Source: Treponema sp. UBA4377 (GTDB lineage: Bacteria; Spirochaetota; Spirochaetia; Treponematales; Treponemataceae). Taken from it: 64,000 nucleotides of DNA. Positions 52,814 to 60,787 of this stretch are shown here, piece after piece (positions within the stretch are counted from its first letter, which is position 1; each line of letters starts with the position of its first letter). The notes below the pieces were generated by a model. It saw only the letters and a program-made list of their open reading frames with translations, had not been told where the DNA came from and ran no database searches. The position numbers were made by a program, and so were the translations under genes. The DNA lies in contig DGRX01000026.1 of the NCBI GenBank assembly GCA_002391235.1, positions 1-64,000 on the forward strand. Reading direction: 5' to 3'.

Positions 52814-54285
52814 CAGCGCTCCCGGTCTTCCCACTTTTGCCGGCTGGCCTTAAGTTCCAGCTGAACGGGAATTTTGTCAAAGCCCAAGTCTTCGCGGATT
52901 CTGTTTTTTAGGAACGTAATATACGTAAGCGGAACGGTGTCAGGCCGCGTCGCGAATATCACAAAGCTTACGGGATTGACGCTTGTTTGCGTCATGTAGC
53001 GGATTTTAAAATGCATTGTCTTTGAGGCCGGCGGCGGATACTTGATAAGCCAATCCTTTAGCGCGGCGTTGAGCGCGGCGGTCTCCACCTTGCGCGTGAC
53101 TTGTCCGTAAAGCTCAAGCGCGGTGTCCATAAGCTTTTTCATTCCGTCGCCGTTGAGCGCGGACGTTTCCACAATCGGAGCCCAGTTCATTTGGCCAAAC
53201 ATTATGCGGATGTTTTCCTCGGCCTTGCGCGCGGCAGTCCTTCCCTTTTCCTGCGTGTCCCACTTGTTAAGGACAAAAATTATCGGACGGCCGCGCTCGT
53301 AGGCAAGCGCGCAGATTTTTTTGTCTTGCTCGGCCAAGCCTTCTTGCGCGTCGATCATCAAAAAGACAACGTCGCAGTCGTCCAAGGTTTTTATCGCGCG
53401 GTTTACCGAATAATACTCAACGTTTTCCTTTACCTTGCTTTTTCGCCTGATTCCCGCCGTGTCAAGCAAAAGGCAGTCGCGGCCGTTGTAGCGGAAAGAG
53501 CCTTCGACAACGTCGCGCGTGGTTCCCGCGTAATCGCTTACGATAGAGGCCTCGCTGTGCGTAAGGCGGTTGGAAAGCGTTGACTTTCCGGTGTTGGGCT
53601 TTCCCAAAATCGCGATGCGGACAGGCGGCTCTTCCTCCTGGCCTTCCTTGACGTTTGAAAAATCCAAGCGGCCCGCGATTTTTTCGGAAAGCTCGGTGAT
53701 GTTGTCACCATGCTCGGCGCTGATAAAAAGCAGTTCCTTAAAGCCAAACTGCAAGTAGTTCCAAGCGACGCTTTCACCGCGGCCGCCTTCGGTCTTGTTT
53801 ACGGCGGCGATCACCTTGTTCCAGTAAGGACGCAGTTGGTGGACAAACTCTTCGTCTTCGGGAGTGATTTCGCCAGCCTCTAGCAAAAGCAAAATCAAGT
53901 CAGCCTTCTTTATCATTTGAATTGTCTTTTCGACAACCAAGTCGTCCATCACCGCTTCCATCGTGCCGACGTCGCGCGTAAGCTTGTAGCCGCCGGTGTC
54001 CATAAGGTGAACGGGCTTTCCGGCGATAAAGGCCGTGGCCTCAACCGGGTCGCGGGTCACGCCGGGCGTTGGGTCCACAATCGCGATTCGCCTTTTCATA
54101 AAGCGGTTGAAGAGCGTTGACTTTCCAACGTTGGGGCGGCCGGCCAAAACGACTAGCGGCAAATTGACGTATGTTTTTTTTGGGTCGTATTCGGGGCCGG
54201 CTTCTTGGGCTTGCAATCCGCTCGCTTCTTGGGCTTGCGGCAAGTCCGCGTCTTGGCCTTGAATAATATTATCTTCGTTTTCCAT
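52813..54285 (-). CDS. der: Ribosome-assembly GTPase Der (EngA)
   Basis: A 490-aa double GTPase needed for 50S assembly. First G domain with GRPNVGKST near residue 52 and DTGGY; second with GKPNTGKST near residue 232, DTAGIRR and NKWD; C-terminal KH-like domain (PPPASKTMHFKIRYMTQTSV). The first ~35 residues are an extension containing PQAQEASG and LQAQEAG, encoded by two copies of the short DNA repeat. It overlaps ptsI by 17 nt. Confidence 0.96.
   Translation of the reverse strand: MENEDNIIQGQDADLPQAQEASGLQAQEAGPEYDPKKTYVNLPLVVLAGRPNVGKSTLFNRFMKRRIAIVDPTPGVTRDPVEATAFIAGKPVHLMDTGGYKLTRDVGTMEAVMDDLVVEKTIQMIKKADLILLLLEAGEITPEDEEFVHQLRPYWNKVIAAVNKTEGGRGESVAWNYLQFGFKELLFISAEHGDNITELSEKIAGRLDFSNVKEGQEEEPPVRIAILGKPNTGKSTLSNRLTHSEASIVSDYAGTTRDVVEGSFRYNGRDCLLLDTAGIRRKSKVKENVEYYSVNRAIKTLDDCDVVFLMIDAQEGLAEQDKKICALAYERGRPIIFVLNKWDTQEKGRTAARKAEENIRIMFGQMNWAPIVETSALNGDGMKKLMDTALELYGQVTRKVETAALNAALKDWLIKYPPPASKTMHFKIRYMTQTSVNPVSFVIFATRPDTVPLTYITFLKNRIREDLGFDKIPVQLELKASRQKWEDRER
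54205..54238 (-). repeat. Two copies of the GCAAGCCCAA repeat in der
   Basis: Cores at 54205-54214 and 54229-54238, 24 nt apart, in the N-terminal extension of der. Here they are translated as Gln-Ala-Gln-Glu-Ala, another frame than in the Rsm22-like gene. Confidence 0.7.
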
Positions 54286-55951
54286 CTAAAATCGCTTCCA
54301 GTTCTTTTACGGTTATCGTAGAAAGTTTTTCCTTCACCAAAGAAATTTGCGAAGGACCCATGCTAAGGTTTCGGATTCCCATTCCAGCCAGCATCATCGC
54401 GCTGTCGATGCGGCTTGCCATCTCGCCGCAAACCGAAACCGGTATGCCAGCCCCGTCCGCCGCCTTGATTGTGTTTTGAATCAAGCGCATGACGGCCAAA
54501 TGAGACTCGTCGTAGCAATCGGCCACGTTTATGTTTTCGCGGTCAACGCCCAAAGTGTATTGCGTCAAGTCGTTTGTTCCGATTGAAAAAAAGTCCGAGA
54601 CCGTGGCCAGACAGTCGGCGATGATTCCGGCGGCGGCGGTCTCTACCATAATGCCGATCGGAACGTCCTTGACTTTTATTCCTTCGTCCAAAAGCTCGTC
54701 GCGGACTTGGCTTGCGATATTGCGGGCCAGCTCAACTTGCTCTTGGCTTGTAATCAGCGGGAACATTATCTTTAAGTTTCCGTAAATGCTGGCGCGGTAA
54801 AGCGCGCGAAGCTGCGTCTTAAAAAGCTGCGGAGTTTTTAGGCTCATTCTAATCGCGCGCAAGCCCATCAAAGGATTTTTTTCCGTGTCGGCGGGAGCGT
54901 CAACCATCTTTAAAAGCTTGTCGCCGCCAGCGTCAAGCGTTCGGATTGTGACAGGCCGGTCGCCCATGATTTGCAAAACTTCCTTGTAGGCCTCAAACTG
55001 CGTTTGCTCGCTTACGGAACGAACGCCGCCCTCGCCGGAATTCAACTCGTTCATAAAAAGGAATTCCGTCCTAAAAAGGCCGATGCCTTCCGCGCCTTCT
55101 TCAAGCGCGATTTTGGCTTCGTCAACCGTTCCGATGTTGGCGTAAAGATGGAAGCGCTCGCCGTCTTTTGTCTGGGCGGGCCTTGAGCGGAAAAGCAAAA
55201 GCGCCTTTTTGCGCTCGGCGATTTGCTCGACTTTTTTTTGGTAGTCCAAGACCGTGCCCGCGTCTGGGTCCACGATAAGCTCGGCGGAATCCGCGTCAAG
55301 GATTATGCGCTCGCTGTTTTGGATTTGCTTTATTTCTTTGGGAAGGGCGAATACCGCAGGAACGCCGTAGCTGCGCGCCAAAATCGCGACGTGGCTGGAA
55401 AGGCCTCCCTCCACAAGCGCCAAGCCCGACAAGCGCTTTTTTGAAATGACCATCGCGTCGCTGGCGTTAAGCGACTGCGCGATCAAGACGACGCCTTCGG
55501 GCACTTGCTCCATGTCAAAGGGATGGATGTTCAAAAGCTCGTTTAGGACGCGGCCAAAAATGTCGATGATGTCCTGCGCGCGCTCGGCCAAATAATCGTT
55601 TCCGCTGTCGCGCAGGCGCTGGGCGTACTCCTCCATCTTAAAGTCAAGGATGAACTCGACGTTAAAAAGGCGCTCGGCGATGCAGTCGCCCACTTCCTTG
55701 TTAAAGACCGGGTCGGCCAACATCAAGGAATATGTCTCGAAAATTTCCTTGTTGCCCTGGATTTGTTCCAGCTGGATTTTGATTTGCTCGGCAACCGAGT
55801 CGCGCGCGTAGACATAGCGGAGCCATTCTGAATCCACCTGCTCTGCCGTTATCGGCGTTTGAGGAATGACGCGCTGCGCTTGGTCGGGAATTACAAATGC
55901 GTTGCCCCGCCCAATTCCGGGCGAAACCGACGCTCCAAAAAACAAATCCAT
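54269..55951 (-). CDS. ptsI: PTS enzyme I (phosphoenolpyruvate-protein phosphotransferase)
   Basis: A 560-aa enzyme that takes phosphate from PEP and passes it to HPr. N-terminal domain with the active His in GGLSSHVAILARSYGVP near residue 187; C-terminal PEP-binding TIM barrel with EGIGLFRTEFLFM and the active-site Cys in PVSVCGEMAS near residue 500. TTGAAA (55983-55988), 17 nt, TATAAT (55960-55965) lies upstream, the ATG only 8 nt past the -10 with no ribosome site. First gene of the operon with der. Confidence 0.95.
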   Translation of the reverse strand: MDLFFGASVSPGIGRGNAFVIPDQAQRVIPQTPITAEQVDSEWLRYVYARDSVAEQIKIQLEQIQGNKEIFETYSLMLADPVFNKEVGDCIAERLFNVEFILDFKMEEYAQRLRDSGNDYLAERAQDIIDIFGRVLNELLNIHPFDMEQVPEGVVLIAQSLNASDAMVISKKRLSGLALVEGGLSSHVAILARSYGVPAVFALPKEIKQIQNSERIILDADSAELIVDPDAGTVLDYQKKVEQIAERKKALLLFRSRPAQTKDGERFHLYANIGTVDEAKIALEEGAEGIGLFRTEFLFMNELNSGEGGVRSVSEQTQFEAYKEVLQIMGDRPVTIRTLDAGGDKLLKMVDAPADTEKNPLMGLRAIRMSLKTPQLFKTQLRALYRASIYGNLKIMFPLITSQEQVELARNIASQVRDELLDEGIKVKDVPIGIMVETAAAGIIADCLATVSDFFSIGTNDLTQYTLGVDRENINVADCYDESHLAVMRLIQNTIKAADGAGIPVSVCGEMASRIDSAMMLAGMGIRNLSMGPSQISLVKEKLSTITVKELEAILDGKRR

Positions 55952-55959
55952 CGCAAAAT

Positions 55960-55988
55960 ATTATAGTGGAAGAAAGCGGAATTTTCAA
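55960..55988 (-). promoter_or_regulatory. Promoter of ptsI, start nearly leaderless
   Basis: On the minus strand TTGAAA, 17 nt, TATAAT, then 8 nt to the ATG; no Shine-Dalgarno sequence fits between. Confidence 0.75.
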
Positions 55989-56109
55989 GGGGAGCGCTCG
56001 GCCCGCATAGTCGCGGCAGAAGCGGCTAAAATGACTTTTTTTTTACGAATTTTTCAAAAAAATGCCAAAATCTTGATAAAAATTCATATGATATATGTAA
56101 GGAGGAATT

Positions 56110-57009
56110 ATGAAAGCAAGTAAAAAAATAAAGTCTGGCGTGTTCGCTGACCTTTTCTGCGACGACGAAAAAGACGGAAAGAAAAACTTTCTGTCTCTCT
56201 ACAATGCCATTCACGGAACCAATTTAAAGCTGGAAAACACCAAGCTAGAGCGAAAGGTGATTCCACAGGCAATTTACAAAACCTTTGACAATGACATTAG
56301 CGTATTGGTCAACGGCAGGCTCTTTATCCTTATCGAGCACCAGTCCACTCCAAACGAAAACATGCCGCTGCGTTGCTTGGAGTATTATGTCCATCTGCTC
56401 TACGGAATCGTTCCCGCAAAGGCGCGTTATAAAAAAACGCTTTTTAAGATTCCCTCGCCAGAATTTTATGTTTTCTACAACGGCAAGACAGAATTGGAAC
56501 CTAAGCGTGAGCGGACTATGCGCTTGTCAGACGCATTCATCGAACCGCAAGAAGAGCCAACCTGCGAAGTGAAAGTAAAATTTGCCAACATCGGTGGAAC
56601 GGTTGGCAAAAACTTGCCAGTCGTCAAAAACTGCGCTATAATGCAAGAATACTGCGAGTTTATGGAAATCGTTGCTCGCAACCGAGCGGCACTTGGAACA
56701 ACTCCGCCTGATATTGAGCTGATAAACTGCTACGACAAGGCGATAAGCGAGGCAATAGAAAAGGGCATTCTTGTTGACTATCTTTCACGCAAAGCCACGG
56801 AGGTAAGGAATATGTTTTTTGGTGAGTATGATTATGACACAGATTTGCAAGTCGCAAAAGAAGAAGCCGCAGAAAGAAAAGCCCAAGAAACCGCGTGTAA
56901 TCTTTTAATGAAAAGAATACCCGTCGAAACAATTTCAGAATGCGTTGGCCTTACTATAGAACAAGTGTTGGAGCTGCAAAAAGAATTGGCTACGCAAACC
57001 GCAAACTAG
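56110..57009 (+). CDS. Rpn-type PD-(D/E)XK nuclease / transposase-like protein
   Basis: A 299-aa protein of the Rpn/PDDEXK transposase-like family: an N-terminal KSGVFADLFCDDEK segment, the nuclease core DNDISVLVNGRLFILIEHQS with the E-x-Q part of the motif, and the C-terminal helical region with RKATEVRNMFFGEYD and repeated Glu/Lys. Homologues promote recombination and are often multicopy. AAGGAGG decides the ATG. No terminal inverted repeats or target duplications were seen around it. Confidence 0.82.
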   Translation: MKASKKIKSGVFADLFCDDEKDGKKNFLSLYNAIHGTNLKLENTKLERKVIPQAIYKTFDNDISVLVNGRLFILIEHQSTPNENMPLRCLEYYVHLLYGIVPAKARYKKTLFKIPSPEFYVFYNGKTELEPKRERTMRLSDAFIEPQEEPTCEVKVKFANIGGTVGKNLPVVKNCAIMQEYCEFMEIVARNRAALGTTPPDIELINCYDKAISEAIEKGILVDYLSRKATEVRNMFFGEYDYDTDLQVAKEEAAERKAQETACNLLMKRIPVETISECVGLTIEQVLELQKELATQTAN

Positions 57010-57122
57010 TCCGCGAATATAAAGTTGACAAACTCGAAATTGAAAAACGCTTGCAGTCGGCGGAGGCATGACCATGAACCTTCGCGACAGAGCCCTTATC
57101 ATAGAGCGAAAACACGAGCGGC
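57010..57122 (+). other. Spacer with possible coding remnant
   Basis: The frame shifted against the Rpn gene continues with LVREYKVDKLEIEKRLQSAEA up to a TGA at 57069-57071; it looks protein-like and may be an older C-terminus of that gene or a fragment of another copy. No promoter or clear terminator was found between the two convergent genes. Confidence 0.25.
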
Positions 57123-60100
57123 CTAGAACACGCGGACAGCGCGGACGTAGAGCTCTGCTGTTTTGTTCTGATTGCCGCCGCCGCCGTTTAGGTGATAGGT
57201 TAAGGCATAGTTTTTGGCGACCGTATCATTATCGTCCTGCGACGACGCCCAGTGATTGTACTTTACCAAAGCAACTACATCGTCCCCTGTTCCAATTTTG
57301 TTTATAGAATTGTTCACCGCATCGAACGCGATTTTAAGGGGGCGAAGCTCTGTATAAGCGGGCAAGTACCAACCGCTTGAAGAGCCTCTTACCTTCACGC
57401 CGTATGTGTCGCACCAATTAAAGGCGGGATAATTAGTCGCAGGGCTTGCGGAACCTGTCGGGTCGGCAGTTTTGACCACGGCCCAGTTTCCGCTTCCGTC
57501 GTATTCGCTCAAAGACAATTTAACATTGTAAGTGCTGACCGAACTTGACGACCAAGCAACCGTTGTCTGCTTTAGTCCCACGCCAAGATTCTTTGTTCCC
57601 AAATCAATTTCACCGACAGGCTCGGTGTAGTAAATAACCGCGACGGCGGCGGCCTTTTGCATGTCGCTAAGCGTAAGGCTCTCGCTGTAAGATGTGGCGC
57701 TTCCGTCGCTAAAGACAATGTCGCCAACCGCCAGCGCGGAACCGGGCTCCTTGTTTCCAATATAAGCCGGAGTGGCGCCATTGTTCTGCACAAACCTAAA
57801 GCCGCTGCGCTGGGAAACGCGGGATGGGTCGCTGCTGCCGGGATTACTAAGCTTAAGATTACCGCTGGTGCTTTCACAAGCCGCATTGCCGCCTTTTTCA
57901 CGCCTCTTTCCAGCGGCAGCATCCAAATCATGACACCATTCAGTGTTGTTTCCGCACATGTCATAAAGGCCAAGCGCGTTTGCTGTTTTTTTGCCGGCGC
58001 AGTGCAAAAGACTGTCGCCGCCTTTTATCCACGCCACATCTGTCACAGTGTCGCTTCCAGCGTAAGTATAGTTCCAAGCGGTCGCGCTTGGATTTCCTCC
58101 GCGCGCGGCAAATTCCCACTCGGCCTCTGTCGGAAGGCGCGCGCCGTTTGCCGTGCAGTTTTCCATATCCGTATTGCTAGTTGTGGAAGCCTTTATATAC
58201 GGACAATCCTGTCCTCCAGGAGCCGAAGAATAACCGTCCGTATCGTTGCATATGCGCAAGGGCGTATTATAATCTGCGTCAGTGTAATAAACCGGCGTCA
58301 AGCCATTGTACTCGCTGTAGGCGTTGCACCAAACAACCGCGTCGCGCCAACTTACAAAAGTCACAGGCCTTTGTCCGCCGCGGCCTTCTCCGCTGTTGAC
58401 CAAAGCTGTTGTTGGCGGAACGCTCTCTGTTGGAGCCGAGCCGCTCAAAGCATCCACGCCCTCTTTTCCATAACTTCCGAATGAGTATGGATTCGTCGCC
58501 CTGTGTATGGCCCACTGGTATACGGCGTACCACAAGTCATAGGTCACTTCGTATTTCGCCATATTTGTTGAACGGACGGGAATAGGATTAGACGCCGAAG
58601 CGGCGCTAAACGCTCCTGAGGTTACATCCGCGCTAGAGGTTGACGACGTTTTTGGACGGGTGGTCACAGTTCCGCCAGGCACAGTTACTTGCGCGGGAGG
58701 GTTTAAGTATAACACAGCCTGAGGCGACACAAATGAAAGCAGGCATACATCCTTTGTAGAATCATCGAGCGCAAAATACGCGATGTTTGTCATGGTCGCG
58801 CCGCTAGAAATGACTGGAGTTCCGATGACGCAGCCTGAGGCCATGTTGGGCGTCAAAATTATGTTTCCGCTTCCGCTTGCCTTTGAAAGGCTGGAAAGTT
58901 TTATGCCGCTGTTGGCGTTGGCCAAGCCTATGTCTTGCGCGGCGCTTGTCGTTCCAAACTTGCAGGCGCCGGACAAGGTGAACGACTTTCCGCTTGCCGC
59001 TCCTTCGTAGTAAACGGCGGCGCCTAAATCGCCGGCGGCGTTGGCGTTGAACATGGCGGCGGAGACTGTGAGCTTGCCGCTGTTATAAATGCCGCCGCCG
59101 TTGGCCTCGGCGTAATTGTATTGAACGATTGAGCCGTTTTTTAAAGTGACGGTTCCGCCATTGTTGTAAATGCCGCCGCCCTTTTTTGCCGCGTAGTTTG
59201 AGCAAAGCGTTTCGGACGAAGCGACGGCGGAAGCGCTTTCCGCTCCTATTACGCAAGAGTCCAGAGTCGCTTGGGCGCCGGAGCCGTTAACGAACATGGC
59301 CCCGCCGCAACCGTCGTAACTGCCCGTGCCGGAAGGGGATTTGCATCCGCTGATTTCCGCTCCCGTAAGGTTGACCGTTCCGTTGCAGGATATTCCGCCG
59401 CCTTTAGCGCTGGAGCAGCCGCTTATTTTTAGGCCTTGGCTGGATTCTAGTTCCGCGCCGGCGGACACCAAAAAGCCGCCCTGCGTTCCGCCTGTGACGC
59501 TTGAGTCGTCAACCGTGACGTTTCCCGCGGCCACTTGAATGTTGCTTAGTTTGTCAAACTTTAAGTATTGTACAGTGACTGTTCCGTTAGAAGTAATATT
59601 GTAGGTTCCAGCAGCGCTTCCGCCGCTGATTGTTCGCCAGCTTGTAGTATTGTCTCCGAGTATTTTTACTTTTACGCCGCTGTTTACCGTGGCCGTTTTG
59701 TTCGCAGTCGTTCCAGCGTCAATGTCGCCTTGGACTTGAACGATGTATTCTGGGGACGAGTTTTTTGCGGCCATATCGTTTACGATATTCAAAGCCTTGT
59801 AAAGAGTTTTTACAGGGGCAAAGGCCGAGCCGCTATTGCTGTCGTTGGCCGTCACTCCCGAAACACCAGATCCGCCAACATAAACTTTGCCGCTGGCCAA
59901 CACGCTGTTTTGTTTGTTCACCACAGCGCTTGTAATTGTGGTAAAGCCGGATCCGCTTGAGGCGATATAGTCCGCGTGGCCGTATGGAACGGAAGTCGTA
60001 AGGTTTGAGTAAACCATCGCGGTTTCGTTGATAACATAAACGATGTTGCCCGTTGCGCCTGTGCCGCTGTAAAACTCAACCTTAACGGTGTATAAGCCAG

Positions 60101-60770
60101 GAGCAAGACTGGTTTTTGACCAAGTCACGTTAGTTCCGCTTAAGGTTGCGCTCTCTGTTGATGCCGTTCCTCCGGATTTGCTGTAAGTTACTTTTGCGCT
60201 GCTGATTCCGCTGGCGGTAGTTCCTGTCGTGGAGATTGGAATTGTAAGGCTGATGCCGCCGGTTTCGGTAGAAGTTCCTGAATAATAGTCCAACGGCATT
60301 GAAAGGCTGCTTCCGGTCGTTGAATAAGATACTTGTTTTACAGCCTGGAGGACCACTTTGCTGCTTGACTTTGCGCTTAGGGTGATATCCCATTTTTCGG
60401 TCGTTGTTGTAAAAGGAATCGATATCGAGAATGAGCTGGAGGTCGCGGCGCCAGTCACGGTCTTTGTTCCGCCAACCTGCGCGGCGCTGACAGAATAGGT
60501 CAAGCTGGTCGGGGTTGAGGGGAAAAGGGTCCTGCCGCCGTTTTGTTGGCTGGAATCGTCGTTAAAAAATTCTTGCGGAAGCACGCCCTGAAATCCGACT
60601 CTTCCGTTAAACTCGCGCGTCTCCAAAATGTCGGCGGCCGCCGTTACATTATGCACAACCGCCAAAGACGACGGTCCGTCATCCGTTCCCAAATTGTCGC
60701 AAGACGCCAGCCCCAAGGCCAACGCCGCCAAGGAGAAAACAAAAAAACTTTTAACTTTGCGTCCAATCAT
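57123..60770 (-). CDS. Large Pmp-like lipoprotein with SUMF1 and DUF1566-type domains
   Basis: A 1215-aa surface-protein candidate. Signal peptide with lipobox LASC (Cys24). Residues about 40-280 are beta-sandwich-like; about 280-700 carry Pmp-type beta-helix repeats (GGGIYNNGGTVTLKNGS, GGGISCNGTVNLTG). About 736-995 form a formylglycine-generating-enzyme-like (SUMF1) domain: MAKYEVTYDLWYAVYQWA, RLPTEAEWEFAARGG, MCGNNTEWCHDL, SGFRFVQN. The C-terminal ~215 residues resemble DUF1566/Lcl (GWYLPAYTELRPL, HWASSQDDN, YVRAVRVF). Family knowledge places SUMF1-like domains in C-type lectin or enzyme folds; here a binding role seems more likely. AGGAGA precedes the ATG. It starts 17 nt after the next Pmp gene. 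Confidence 0.85.
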   Translation of the reverse strand: MIGRKVKSFFVFSLAALALGLASCDNLGTDDGPSSLAVVHNVTAAADILETREFNGRVGFQGVLPQEFFNDDSSQQNGGRTLFPSTPTSLTYSVSAAQVGGTKTVTGAATSSSFSISIPFTTTTEKWDITLSAKSSSKVVLQAVKQVSYSTTGSSLSMPLDYYSGTSTETGGISLTIPISTTGTTASGISSAKVTYSKSGGTASTESATLSGTNVTWSKTSLAPGLYTVKVEFYSGTGATGNIVYVINETAMVYSNLTTSVPYGHADYIASSGSGFTTITSAVVNKQNSVLASGKVYVGGSGVSGVTANDSNSGSAFAPVKTLYKALNIVNDMAAKNSSPEYIVQVQGDIDAGTTANKTATVNSGVKVKILGDNTTSWRTISGGSAAGTYNITSNGTVTVQYLKFDKLSNIQVAAGNVTVDDSSVTGGTQGGFLVSAGAELESSQGLKISGCSSAKGGGISCNGTVNLTGAEISGCKSPSGTGSYDGCGGAMFVNGSGAQATLDSCVIGAESASAVASSETLCSNYAAKKGGGIYNNGGTVTLKNGSIVQYNYAEANGGGIYNSGKLTVSAAMFNANAAGDLGAAVYYEGAASGKSFTLSGACKFGTTSAAQDIGLANANSGIKLSSLSKASGSGNIILTPNMASGCVIGTPVISSGATMTNIAYFALDDSTKDVCLLSFVSPQAVLYLNPPAQVTVPGGTVTTRPKTSSTSSADVTSGAFSAASASNPIPVRSTNMAKYEVTYDLWYAVYQWAIHRATNPYSFGSYGKEGVDALSGSAPTESVPPTTALVNSGEGRGGQRPVTFVSWRDAVVWCNAYSEYNGLTPVYYTDADYNTPLRICNDTDGYSSAPGGQDCPYIKASTTSNTDMENCTANGARLPTEAEWEFAARGGNPSATAWNYTYAGSDTVTDVAWIKGGDSLLHCAGKKTANALGLYDMCGNNTEWCHDLDAAAGKRREKGGNAACESTSGNLKLSNPGSSDPSRVSQRSGFRFVQNNGATPAYIGNKEPGSALAVGDIVFSDGSATSYSESLTLSDMQKAAAVAVIYYTEPVGEIDLGTKNLGVGLKQTTVAWSSSSVSTYNVKLSLSEYDGSGNWAVVKTADPTGSASPATNYPAFNWCDTYGVKVRGSSSGWYLPAYTELRPLKIAFDAVNNSINKIGTGDDVVALVKYNHWASSQDDNDTVAKNYALTYHLNGGGGNQNKTAELYVRAVRVF

Positions 60771-60787
60771 AAAAACATCTCCTGTCC

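Noticed and set aside
56110..57009. Insertion sequence
   Set aside because: The Rpn-type gene lacks visible terminal inverted repeats or target duplication.
57068..57307. 79-codon plus-strand frame starting MTMNLRDRALIIERKHERPR
   Set aside because: Most of it is the reverse frame of the Pmp-SUMF1 gene; no independent support.
57123..60770. Diversity-generating retroelement target
   Set aside because: No reverse transcriptase or template repeat is in the window, so it remains only an idea.
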